This document shows, piece by piece, positions 12,601 through 21,672 of a stretch of DNA of 64,000 bases. Under the pieces are notes generated by a model, which was not told the DNA's origin, ran no database searches, and saw nothing but the letters and a program-made list of their open reading frames with translations. The DNA comes from Hydractinia symbiolongicarpus (lineage: Eukaryota > Cnidaria > Hydrozoa > Anthoathecata > Hydractiniidae). Within the stretch, counting starts at the first letter, position 1. Each line of letters starts with the position of its first letter. Location: NCBI RefSeq assembly GCF_029227915.1, contig NC_079886.1, forward strand, positions 11,243,501 through 11,307,500, in the 5' to 3' direction. Both the position numbers and the translations under genes were made by a program.

Positions 12601-14165
12601 GTGATGACATAGGTAATATAGTCCATAGGTTAGTTTGCTATTACTTGAGAAACGATTTTTATGTTGGTAATCCTATCATACAATTATACTCCAAGCAGTC
12701 TTCTGTAACATCTTATTTCAAAAGCTTCGAGTCTTTGTGCATCTTCTTTGCGAAGTGTCCATGTTTCCGATGCATAGAGTAAGATGCTCAAGACACATGT
12801 TTGTAGCACTTAGTACTTGGTTTTTACCCTGATTTCATTACTGGACAAGACTTTCCCAAAGCTGGATGGAGCACCATAAGCAAGAGCTTTTCTGCATGTT
12901 TTTTTCCTTTTCACAACTACCAACTGAAAACAGGCTTCCTAAATATACAAAATGATCAACCGTTTCAATGCCCTCTCCATTTAGCTTGATGTTTCTATTA
13001 GTGGAGTTTGTTCCGAAAAATTACTTTCGTCTTGCTGGTATTTATCTCCAAGCCAATCAAAGGCATCTGCTGTTATCATGTTTACACTTTCTTATAGCTG
13101 TATCCAATTCTTTTATATTAGGTCTATATAATCTGCAACCGTTAAATTGTTAATGGTATGTCCATGTACTTTAAGTCCCAGCATTGACTCTTGAGTTCGT
13201 TCCATTGTTTTTCTAAGTCGATGTTAAAAATGCAAGGTGATATTGGGTCCGCTTGTCGAACTCCTTTCTCTTGTTTGAACCATTCACCTGCCTCAGATCC
13301 CACTCTTACTGCAGCCTTTGCACTTTAGTATGCGCTCTTTAAAACTTCTATAAGTCCATTATCTATTTCATAAGATTCTAATACACCTCATATCAAGTCA
13401 TTTTGCACGCTATCGAAAGCTTTTTTATAGTCGATGAACATTTACAAACGTACTATCTCTGCTTTGCTGTGTACTTCTCTTTAATCAATCTTAATGTTAG
13501 GATTTGTTGAACTGTACTTCTGTCACTTCTGAAACCAGCTTGTTCCTCTGATAAGAAAGGTTCGATTCTGCTATTCAATATCTTCAAAACTATTAATAAA
13601 AACACTTTACACATGTGATTTAACAACGACAGTGTCCTATAATTGCTGCAGAGCCCAAGGTCTCCTTTCTTTGGAAGAATCACCATTACTGATTTCGTCC
13701 ATTCTTTGGGTAGTTTTTTTGTCTGTTCAGAAGTTTGTACATCTGTTCTTCTAAGACAATTCTTCCTGCTTTGATTATTTCTGCAGGGATGCCGTCTGAT
13801 CCAGTGCTTTTATGAGGTTGAAGTCTCTTGATGGCAGTTTCAACTTCCGATTTTAGAAACTGGTCGTCTACAGTGTTAAGATGAGGTGGTGCTATAGCAA
13901 TAAGGTTTTCTAGCATTCTATTTACTTCTTAATCTTGATCATTTTTTCTGAACAGTTCTTGACAGTACTATGTCCATCTCCTTTTCACTGCCTCAGGTGA
14001 TTGCAGGATCTTTCCGTTCTTGTCTTTTATCGTTCGCTGTTTGGCTGCCCATTTCTTATTCAAGTCTTTGATAAGTTGGTATGTCTTGCGTGATTTTTTC
14101 TCTTGGGCGCTCTTCTCTTTTTCCTCACATCTCTGCTGCATCCACCTTGATTTTTCTGAGCGAGT
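12600..14165 (-). pseudogene. Non-LTR retrotransposon reverse transcriptase, inverted 5' segment
   Basis: Read on the minus strand from about 14165 down to 12600, fragments of a LINE ORF2 appear in the right order. First comes a pre-RT linker (QQRCEEKEKSAQEKKSRKTY), then RT blocks LQPHKSTGSDGIPAEIIKAG and ILPKKGDLGLCSNYRTLSLL. These are followed by EQAGFRSDRSTVQQI, a degenerate A/DD-type active-site region near 13110-13140, and finally the thumb/C-terminal block LRKEDAQRLEAFE near 12720. Stops and frameshifts (for example at 13686) show it is dead. The ORF continues logically in the oppositely oriented segment at 14158-14450, which indicates a twin-primed insertion. Confidence 0.8.
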
Positions 14166-14637
14166 CCAATCCAAAATGCGAGTAATGCAAACGATCATCA
14201 AACGCAAGCTTGGTGTCTTTGGCCACATCTGTCGTATGGACAGCAAACGATTTATCAAGACCGTTATGCTAGAAACAGTTGAGGGGGGAAACAAAGTTGG
14301 TAGACCAAAAAGAAAATGGAGTGACGATCTAATAGAATGGTCAAACACAACGCTACACGAGCTAACAAAAATGGCGGATGAAAGAGAAACCTGGAGAAAA
14401 AGAAGGAAAGTGATTCTTGACACCTTGCCCAAGGAGATTAATAATTATAATATACACATAAGAAAGAAAATAGATTTAGTTGTATTGAGATGGCAAAATC
14501 GTATCCCTGATGAAATTAGAGCATTCACTGATCCCACGCTTACTGTACTCGTTGCAATAAATGAGAGGACTGTAAATCGGCACAGCAGTTACGATTTAAC
14601 TTTCAGTGAAATTTTAAAAGAACAAGAGATGACTTAG
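14158..14637 (+). pseudogene. Non-LTR retrotransposon ORF2 C-terminus, sense segment
   Basis: The plus strand encodes RVMQTIIKRKLGVFGHICRM, then a KVGRPKRKWSDDLIEW block, which is the typical LINE ORF2 C-terminal region. It is what should follow the minus-strand RT segment that ends near 12600. The frame stays open to a stop at 14637. The last 60-65 residues (from about 14440, IRKKIDLVVLRWQNRIPDE...) are not typical of that family and could be readthrough into flanking sequence or another element. Confidence 0.75.
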
Positions 14638-16189
14638 GATGAACGATGTCGCTTTCAATTTCAATTTAAGGTGGTCCTATACCTGAAATGCTAAAATCCG
14701 ATTTACAGCATTATGTGCTTTTATTTTTTGACTGAATGTGACATTACATGTATAAAATACAATAAAAATTAAAAAATAATTTTTTATATTCTGATTATGG
14801 TTTTTCGGTCCATCGGGAGCAAAAAAGTACTATATACGCTGCGGTCAATAATTCAAGTAAAGGTGAAGATACCTTCTTAAAATTTTCATCACTTATTTAT
14901 GTTATGAAAGTACAGGCACTGGTTGAAATTCAAGACAAAAGGTCAAATGGATACCTATTTATGCGCATTTGAGTTTTCAGGTAAAGAAATTGCCCAAATT
15001 TTAAAAAAATTAGGTCCATAACTCACAAATGAAAACTCATCACATACCCAAAATAAATCAGTACCTGTCATTTATATGGATAAACATTCCCTAAAAATTA
15101 CAGATAAATCGGTGAAAGTGACAAAAAGTTATTGACCACAGCCCTTGAAAAAAAGCATATATTAGAAAAATCGACTTAAAGTTTTGAAAATATATTTTTC
15201 CGGTTTCAATTCATTTCCTTAAGCCAGATTTACAGTAACTATGAAGCTGTTATATCAAAAATCTTTATTTATGATGACTAGATATTAATGTTAATGAAAA
15301 CTCTATCCATATGCTACATTTTATCTTTTTATCACCCATTTCTATGGTACTACGTCAAACATAAACATCTTCAAGACAACGCTCCTAAATGTCACCATTT
15401 ATTGACTCATTGTTGTTTCGAGTCTGACCGTGCAAATATTTGCTCAGTAACTTGTTGTCACTAAAAAAACACTGGTTTAATGGCTTCACGAATTGCTACT
15501 GGTAAGTCAGGTCTTTCCTTATACGTACTTGTGTCATTCAATCGGTCAGCTTGATAGTGATACCGGGTATTACCAGAGTACGTGGGACACATTCTATGTT
15601 TGAAGTACAAGTCAGATTGACGAAAACAATGGTACAATGTTGCACCAATTTCCTTCTTCAGTTGATACACAGAAGTACCAGTGTACTGACGAACAGCTAT
15701 ACCAAAAAAATTTATTACTTTTTCTGTGTGTCTTTCTTTTCCATCTAGCGAGCTAGGTAGGTAACAGTCAGGGAAATCCTCTTAATTAAGCTGTACAGCT
15801 TAATTTAGATGTCAGCTTAAGGAGAGTGTAAAGGAAAGTGCGCATGATTTTTATAATCCAAATATCATCTCTAAATAACATTTTCATAAGCTGATATGTA
15901 GATATTTTGGAAGCTCTTATTTTTCTCAATTGAGTGATATAATTTTTTGGGAAAAAAATTAAGGTCGTTTGAGGTTTAGGTGTATACAAAATTTACCCCA
16001 GTCTCTCCTAACTGATGTTTCTCTTACAAAACGGCTGGATTTTTTTCAAAATTTTTTGACTATTCTTCCCAGCTGGGCTGTATCTAAAAAGGGTTATTAC
16101 TATTTCATATTCTTCCAAATGTTACTTTTTTAACTTGTTTTCTTTTACATAGACGGCTGTAAAAAAATTTAAACACGTTTTTACAAAAA

Positions 16190-16841
16190 AACAAGAAGCC
16201 CTGGGGGCTCTAAGAATTTCCGCGCGCTACCAAAATACTTTTTTATTAACTGTGTCAATTTTTGTCGAAAATAAAGCAGTTTTAATTTTTGGATAAATTT
16301 GGGCCTGAAATGATATTTTGGTGACAAAAAATTAAACATTTGTATCACCATCATTTTCAGCATACTTTTTTTGTTAACTTTGCCAATTTTTGTTGAAAAT
16401 GAAGTAGTTTTAATTTTTGGACCAATTTTGGCCTAAAATGACATTTTGGTAACAAGAAATCAAAATTTTGATGTCACCATCATGTTCAACATACTTTATT
16501 TGTTAACTGTGCCTAAATTTTGTTGAAAATAAAGTAGTTCTAATTTTTGGACCAATTTTGGCCTAAAATGACATTTAGGTGAAAAAATCAAAATTATTAT
16601 GTCACCATTATGTTCAGCATACTTTTTTTGTTAACTGTGCCAAGTTTTGTCGAAAACAAATACCAATTTTGGCCTGAAACGTCAATACGAGACTTTCCAG
16701 TAGTTAAGGAGCTTGGGTACGAAGTTTACATCTGTGACGGAGGAACGTGAAATCCCAAGGTCGATTTTTTCTTAAAAAATGCTCCGAAAGAAAAAAACGA
16801 CGGTTTTAAAGAATTTCCTACGCCTTCGGGCGCGGAAATTC
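16190..16841 (+). repeat. Non-autonomous repeat with internal tandem units, copy 2
   Basis: It shares its left end (AACAAGAAGCCCTGGGGGCT), right end (CCTTCGGGCGCGGAAATTC) and internal roughly 130 bp tandem units with 6574-7381, but lacks about 230 bp near the left end. It is nested inside the 2.1 kb inverted-repeat element. Confidence 0.75.
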
Positions 16842-16869
16842 AATAAAAAAAACCTTTTTAGATATATTA

Positions 16870-17336
16870 TTTAGCTTTATTTCAAAACTGCTCTCCTACA
16901 CAAACGTTAATTAGTTTTGTAACAGAAAGTTCAGATGTAGATACCATTTTATCAAAAAATAAACACTGAGAAAAAGAGTTTTAAAGTTTTGAAGTTTTTA
17001 CTCACATGCGGCTACTTGCGGCATTGAAATTACACTTGACAGGTTTTCCATTTTTAAAGCGTGAATTTTTTCTTTGGAAAGTGAGAAAAATATCAGCTCT
17101 TCAAAATTTTTTTAGTTTTGAAGGAAATATGCGCACGTGAGCACATATGACACAGAAAAAGTGTTACAAAGATCATCACAGCGTTATTAGCGAGTGAACA
17201 TAAACAAACAAAATAAACAGAGATCCAGATGGAATTTTTTTAAAAAAAATTCATAATTAAAAAGTTTAGTATATTTTGCCCTGATTTCCTTTACACTCGC
17301 CTTAATTAGGATGTATGATACAGTCTAATTAGGCGT
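16870..17336. repeat. 470 bp module shared with the Polinton interior, copy 1
   Basis: The stretch from ATTTAGCTTTATTTCAAAAC to the hairpin CTTAATTAGGATGTATGATA / CAGTCTAATTAGGCG is nearly identical to 19502-20012. It ends in a small palindrome (CGCCTTAATTAG facing CTAATTAGGCG). Copy 2 carries an extra A-rich stretch near its right end. No ORF. Confidence 0.75.
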
Positions 17337-18138
17337 TTTATAGCTTAGTTAAAATGTACAAAACTTTGATCGTCTAAAACACACATTTAACTGTGTTTTA
17401 GCATCTATCTAACTGAATAAATCCAATATTTACGTGCATATAAACATCTCCAATACATTAGTTTTTTCGTAGCACCCCGGAGATCCGCTAAATTTGAAGT
17501 TTTAAAAGTATCGGCTTAATTAGGATGTATCACGTGACGTGACATCCTAACTAGGATGCAGTACAACTTAAATAGACTATCGCTAACAATGAACCATTGT
17601 TTATAGTCCATATCTTTTCAGCACGGGGTGCTGGAAATACTATTCTTTTTTTATAATATAGTGGTCAAATTGACGATGAAAGAGCTGCAGCGGTAATTCT
17701 ACTAAAATTTACATTTTTCCAGAAATCAGGGAAAAACTTTTTCTACCTCCTAATTTAGATGTATGTCACCTAATTAAGCTGTATGATACAGCTTATTTAG
17801 GAGATCTCCAAATTAAGCTATACAGCTTAATTAAGAGGATTCCCCTGACTGGCTAAGGATTTTCCATCTGACAGCAAAGCTTTGTTTGTTGCTTTTAGTT
17901 TTCGCAAGCGTCCATCAACTCCTTTATGAATGTGACCAACACATTCCAACATAATAAACATGATAAAAAGCTTCCCACTGTAGTTATACAGCAAGGAGAT
18001 ACTGTTTTAATAAGTATACTAGGAACAAGGCAAGCCAAATCTCTCCACAACAACACACTCTTCAAACACGCTTTTATTTTATTTTTAGCTATACCTTGAA
18101 ACAACTGCTGACAACCCAAGGGCCATATATTAAAATGA

Positions 18139-18450
18139 AGAGATAGAGAAATGTTCGTTCTGGAACAGTCGACGTCGACCAAAGGGAAATTCCCTAAGTC
18201 ATCTGTTAGTCACCAACACAAAATAATATGAAATAATATTAAATGCTAATAACTAACACATAATAATATATACTATAAATACATGACGTCATCTGCCAAT
18301 CACCAACACATAATAATATGAAATAATAAATACATTAAATACTAACACATAATAATATAAATGAAATCATATGACGTCATATGCGCAATAGCATATATAA
18401 TATATATGCTGACATCAATAAAATTAGAATTGACTAGGAGGAATTCCCTA
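18139..18450 (+). repeat. Polinton left terminal inverted repeat
   Basis: It contains GTCGACGTCGAC and AGGGAAATTCCCT palindromes and AT-rich runs with ATGACGTCAT. The outer part mirrors 36885-37192; the inner part diverges by indels. A second GGAATTCCCTAA block at its inner edge also has a counterpart on the right. Confidence 0.85.
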
Positions 18451-18482
18451 ATTGCTAGTTACCAGAGTTATATCAAATAAAT

Positions 18483-18590
18483 ATGACCAGGGAATATTGT
18501 GATGAATGTCAAATTGATCTTGATAAATATGACAGATGCGATAAGTGTGGACGAAGGCTAATAATTAAAGGAAGGATGCTCTGTTGGTAA
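18483..18590 (+). CDS. Small zinc-ribbon protein of the Polinton (35 aa)
   Basis: A 35-residue open frame with two CxxC pairs (CDEC and CDKC, residues 7-10 and 19-22), ending RMLCW. It is too small for automatic calling. Support for a real gene: it lies just inside the left inverted repeat, its ATG is preceded one base away by AATAAA as in most genes of this element, and the cysteine pairs could bind one zinc ion. The function is unknown. It could also be the N-terminal exon-like piece of a longer broken gene. Confidence 0.5.
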   Translation: MTREYCDECQIDLDKYDRCDKCGRRLIIKGRMLCW

Positions 18591-18596
18591 CACAAT

Positions 18597-19294
18597 ATGA
18601 TGTATATAACGTATAATGGAGGTTACTGTGTTGTAAAATTCCTAGTTGAGGGTTCAATTTCTATAAATAAAGGGATGTTCAAATTTTACAATGATTCCGT
18701 AGAGACAAGGGATTTTTATAGCGAACCAACAGTACTTGATATTGACGAGGTTCAAATTGAAAAAATAGTACTTTACCCCTATTAGCTTGTATGGGACAAG
18801 CTAATAGGGGTAAAGATGCTAGATATGTGATAGGGTACAAAAATGGTAATAATATACCATCGTTGCTAATCATAACGCCAAAGGGGCTGTATTCAAATGG
18901 TGCATCCAGATATTACGATGGATCTTCTCTTACCATGTCATTTGATATGCATGAACATCCTAAATGGATTTAAAAATATAAATGTATTCTAGCAAGGATA
19001 CAGCAATTGTATGGTAGCGAATTCACGACCTCATCAGTGAAGAACGGTAGATACCTGAACACAAAAATTAAAGAATGGGATGGTAAAATAAACACGTATT
19101 TCTACGATCTTCCAGTACCTATGCGACAGCCATGTCAATGTATCTGTATACTAAAAATATCCAGCATTTATCAACAGGGGAATAAGCACTATCCGCAGGT
19201 CTTTCTTGAGGAGTGTAAATATAAGTCCGTTCAACAATCCAGGACACGACACCTTGATTTAGATGATGAAGAGGACCCATTCGTTGTGGTATAG
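18597..19294 (+). pseudogene. Unidentified Polinton gene broken by a palindrome and a stop
   Basis: Three consecutive open stretches, 18597-18785, 18791-18973 and 19007-19294, probably belong to one gene. The second and third are in the same frame, separated only by a TAA at about 18971-18973. The first is in another frame, and the switch falls exactly on a perfect 20 bp inverted repeat (18771-18815). The C-terminus ends with an acidic DLDDEEDPFVVV tail, as in some single-stranded DNA-binding proteins; that comparison is speculative. No family was recognised. Copies in sister elements would show whether the frame was once continuous. Confidence 0.5.
18771..18815. repeat. Perfect 20 bp stem, 5 nt loop hairpin
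   Basis: CTTTACCCCTATTAGCTTGT at 18771-18790 is exactly complementary to 18796-18815, with loop ATGGG. The ATG in the loop is the apparent start of the next open frame. See findings. Confidence 0.95.
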
Positions 19295-19311
19295 TTAAAA
19301 CTCGATAGATT

Positions 19312-19336
19312 TTTGTATACAACATTAGTATACAAA
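19312..19336 (+). terminator. Intergenic hairpin between Polinton genes
   Basis: TTTGTATAC (19312-19320) and GTATACAAA (19328-19336) form a 9 bp perfect stem with a 7 nt loop. It lies just after the upstream stop and overlaps the AATAAA that precedes the ATG at 19343. It could define the 3' end of the upstream transcript. Confidence 0.5.
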
Positions 19337-19342
19337 TAAACT

Positions 19343-19507
19343 ATGAATGATTTAAAAAAAGAAGCCAGAGAGCTGGGTATCCGTGGCTACTCCACTATGA
19401 AAAAGGCTGAAATTATAGCCGCAATTAACAAAATAAAATATAGAGATACTACAACGCAAACCCTTGGGTCTCATTGCAAGCCATGTCTAGAAATCACAGC
19501 TATTTAG
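19343..19507 (+). pseudogene. SAP-domain protein fragment of the Polinton
   Basis: The 54-residue frame begins with a SAP/Rho-N-like helix-turn-helix motif (KEARELGIRGYSTMKKAEII, residues 6-25), a DNA-binding fold. The same motif starts the polymerase on the other side of the element (36555-36826). The frame runs into a repeat copy at about 19500 and stops there, so the C-terminus is lost. AATAAA sits 2 nt before the ATG. It may be an independent small gene or a relic of an ancestral duplication. Confidence 0.65.
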
Positions 19508-20012
19508 CTTTATTTCAAAACAGCTCTCCTACACAAACGTTATTTAGTTTTGTAGGAGAAAGTTCATATGTAGATACCATTTTATCAAAAAATGAACACT
19601 GAGAAAAAGAGTATTAAAGTTTTGAAGTTTTTACTCACATGCGGCTACTTGCGGCATTAAAATTACGCTTGACAGGTTTTCCATTTTTAAAGCGTGATAT
19701 TTTCTTCTTCGGAAAGTGAGAAAAATATCAGCTCTTCAAAATTTTTTTTGTTTTGAAGGAAATATGCGCACGTGAGCACATATGACACAGAAAAAATTGT
19801 TACAAAGATCATCACAGCGTTATTAGCGAGTAAACATAAACAAACAAAATAAACAGAGATCCAGATGGAATTTTTTTTAAAAAAATCATAATTAAAAAGT
19901 TTAGTATGTTTTGCCCTGATTTCACGAAAAAAAAAAGAAAAAATGAAAAAAAATCATTTTTTCCTTTACACTCACCTTAATTAGGATGTATGATACAGTC
20001 TAATTAGGTGTT
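19502..20012. repeat. 470-510 bp module inserted in the Polinton, copy 2
   Basis: Nearly the same sequence as 16870-17336, in the same orientation, from ATTTAGCTTTATTTCAAAAC to CAGTCTAATTAGGTG, with an extra A-rich run near 19925-19960. It truncates two convergently arranged Polinton genes: the SAP gene from the left and the minus-strand gene at 20004-20072 from the right. Confidence 0.75.
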
Positions 20013-20072
20013 ATTCTCATGATCTGGAGCACTTGGTGGTAAGCTCGGGTAAAGCTTTGTAATATCTGTCAT
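20004..20072 (-). pseudogene. N-terminus of a truncated Polinton gene (KLYPSLPP motif)
   Basis: A 22-residue frame begins MTDITKLYPSLPPSAPDHE and stops where the inserted repeat starts. Its ATG directly follows the TAA of the minor capsid gene (TAA-ATG), and AATAAA overlaps its start codon. These features suggest a real gene whose remainder was removed by the repeat insertion or an accompanying deletion. Similar N-termini are known on Polinton proteins of unknown function, from memory. Confidence 0.5.
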
Positions 20073-20762
20073 TTATTGTATCAGAATATGCATGGTTATA
20101 CCCATGAATAAAACGTTCTTATCCTCGTGATACTCGTCAGTAAGCATGAATTCTAGCCGTTCGGTGGAGCCCTTCAAAGGGAGGTAAACAGGGTTATCAA
20201 AAGTCCAAGTAAGCATATCTCCCCATCCTACCTCCTTGGTTGGTAGGATGGCAAGAATATTTGATCTTTTTCCGTTAAATAGGCAATAATTTTCATCGAG
20301 TTGGTGACAAGTGAGCCTAAGCCTCTGGTACACGTTATAGACTGAATCGTGATCACCTTCAGTAAACATTGATTTGGTATCAAAATTATATCCCAGAAGA
20401 TCCGTCAATGTTTTATCAACTATCGCAACATATCCCTTGCTTACCCTTACTTTACAGACTCCATTTCTAAGTACAAAAAGTTTCCTCCCTCCCGCATGTT
20501 CATTTACTATTCCGGCGAGATCTTCTATTCTATAAAGGCCTTTCTCGATGGTAATGAGGGTTTCAAAATCCCCGACGGTAAAATCTCCATCATTGGTTGA
20601 TCCAGGCGTCGCTTTGTAAATCTTTATATCGTTCTTTTTTTCGAAAAGATTCAGCCACGTAGCTCGAGTACTTATGGATTTCAGAGCGATTCTCGTGTCC
20701 TGCTCTAGGTATTCATCAAAGACTATTGGTTCCTCAATATTCTTAATATATAACTGCTTCAT
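20073..20762 (-). CDS. Polinton minor capsid (penton-like) protein
   Basis: A 229-residue intact frame on the minus strand. The C-terminal part has the pattern typical of the single jelly-roll minor capsid proteins of Polintons (TFDNPVYLPLKGS near residues 186-198, then a hydrophobic final strand ending HILIQ). In the virion, such a protein would form the pentamers at the vertices. It is divergently oriented to the gene starting near 20788, with only 25 bp between the two ATGs, and is followed immediately by the truncated gene at 20004-20072. It is one of the few unbroken genes in this element. The assignment rests on the C-terminal signature and on context. Confidence 0.7.
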   Translation of the reverse strand: MKQLYIKNIEEPIVFDEYLEQDTRIALKSISTRATWLNLFEKKNDIKIYKATPGSTNDGDFTVGDFETLITIEKGLYRIEDLAGIVNEHAGGRKLFVLRNGVCKVRVSKGYVAIVDKTLTDLLGYNFDTKSMFTEGDHDSVYNVYQRLRLTCHQLDENYCLFNGKRSNILAILPTKEVGWGDMLTWTFDNPVYLPLKGSTERLEFMLTDEYHEDKNVLFMGITMHILIQ

Positions 20763-20787
20763 TGTTTTTTTTCTATTAATAGAAAAG
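20763..20787. promoter_or_regulatory. Compact bidirectional intergenic spacer
   Basis: Only 25 bp separate the start codons of two divergent Polinton genes. The spacer contains the perfect palindrome CTATTAATAG (20773-20782) next to a T-run. Any promoter for both genes must lie in this spacer or inside the coding regions. Confidence 0.5.
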
Positions 20788-21630
20788 ATGAATATTGTGC
20801 GACAACGGCGCTGGGGACACGAGTGGCTCCGTACCCCTCGTTAACGCCATTTTCAAATTTCATGTATATTACCACATGCGTCATATCCTCGCGAGATTGA
20901 AGGTACCCATGCCATACGAGGGAGGCTTTTCTCAATATGATAACCCCTACTCTACCTCGGGGTATGCGCGAGTATGTCGTGAGTATGGTGCCGATCCCAA
21001 CGCCTTGTACAAGTTTAAAGCCCTAGTGTCGTCGTTAACAAACGGTAGATGGTGGCTTCAGGTTGATGGGGATTGGGCTAAATTCATCATACCAACCTCC
21101 CAAGGTCTGACATCGGAGGGCCTGACAAAATTGAGTGAAAGTATACGCGTTTACATAATCTTGCTACTAGGGTCCCAAGCTAGTGCAAAGGCATCAATTC
21201 TAGGCTCTAATGCTGATAACTATACAGCGAGGCAAATATTATTGCAGAAATTCGAGGATATGGTTCAACGTAAGGAAAACGTAGGTCAAGATATTATCGA
21301 GTTTCAAAAAGTGTTACAGTATGCACGGACTCCAGTAAATTTCGCCGTAATGCCCAGCGTCTACATGCTTCCTTCAAACATGGAACTTCGTATTGGAAAG
21401 ATTGTGGGTTATAACAACAACGTTTTAATAGCACCTTCTAATATAGGTGTAGGTGTAGAGCTAGATATGAATACCTTGAGTGTCAAACATAAGGCACCTT
21501 CACCACAGCTCCGAGGCAACATATAAAGTCGCCTGATACCAAGGAAGCTGCTGTTCACGAGGAAACTAAGGCTACCATTATCACGGTGGGATTAGGATTG
21601 ATCCTCACTTATATATGGTTGAAGAGATAG
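20788..21630 (+). pseudogene. Polinton membrane-anchored conserved protein, frameshifted
   Basis: The main frame, 20795-21526, encodes about 243 residues containing blocks FHVYYHMRHILARLKVPMPY, IIPTSQGLTSEGLTKLSESI and MLPSNMELRIGKIVGYNNN. These are characteristic of an uncharacterised protein found in cnidarian Polintons. No ATG exists in this frame; the likely ATG is at 20788 in another frame. Near 21515-21525 the frame shifts again, into one that encodes KATIITVGLGLILTYIW and a basic end, stopping at 21628-21630. That is a C-terminal transmembrane anchor. The gene thus carries at least two frameshifts. The function is unknown; the anchor suggests a membrane or virion-associated role. Confidence 0.65.
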
Positions 21631-21672
21631 ATGTAATAGTTGCCTGATAAGCTACTGGTTTACCAGAATAAT

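Larger units (their letters stand above)
15765..17851. mobile_element. 2.1 kb inverted-repeat element inserted in the Kolobok-like transposase
   Basis: The left end CAGTCAGGGAAATCCTCTTA and the right end (inverted CAGTCAGGGGAATCCTCTTA) match, followed by AATTAAGCTGTACAGCTTAA against AATTAAGCTATACAGCTTAA. The ends therefore form a roughly 40 bp imperfect terminal inverted repeat. No transposase is encoded. The interior holds the repeat copy at 16190-16841 and the 470 bp module at about 16870-17336. The host transposase frame continues on both sides. A target duplication is not clear: CTTAGCCAG and CCTAGCTCG in the flanks are only partly alike. Confidence 0.7.
15461..18138 (-). pseudogene. Kolobok-like transposase remnant, split by an insertion
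   Basis: On the minus strand, 18080-17852 encodes LECVGHIHKGVDGRLRKLKA and a short tail. After the 15765-17851 insertion, the frame resumes with KVINFFGIAVRQYTGTSVYQ (near 15700) and HRMCPTYSGNTRYHYQADRL, then PDLPVAIREAIKPVFF (15461-15600). The order and the short cysteine/tryptophan-poor blocks match a cut-and-paste transposase C-terminal half known from cnidarian TTAA elements. The N-terminal half is missing or unrecognisable, and in-frame stops are present. The 17895-18138 part is interrupted at 18139 by the Polinton. Confidence 0.65.

Noticed and set aside
18180-18195. GTCGACGTCGAC palindrome as an artificial cloning site
   Set aside because: The same sequence is present in the right terminal repeat at the mirrored position, so it is a native part of the Polinton ends.
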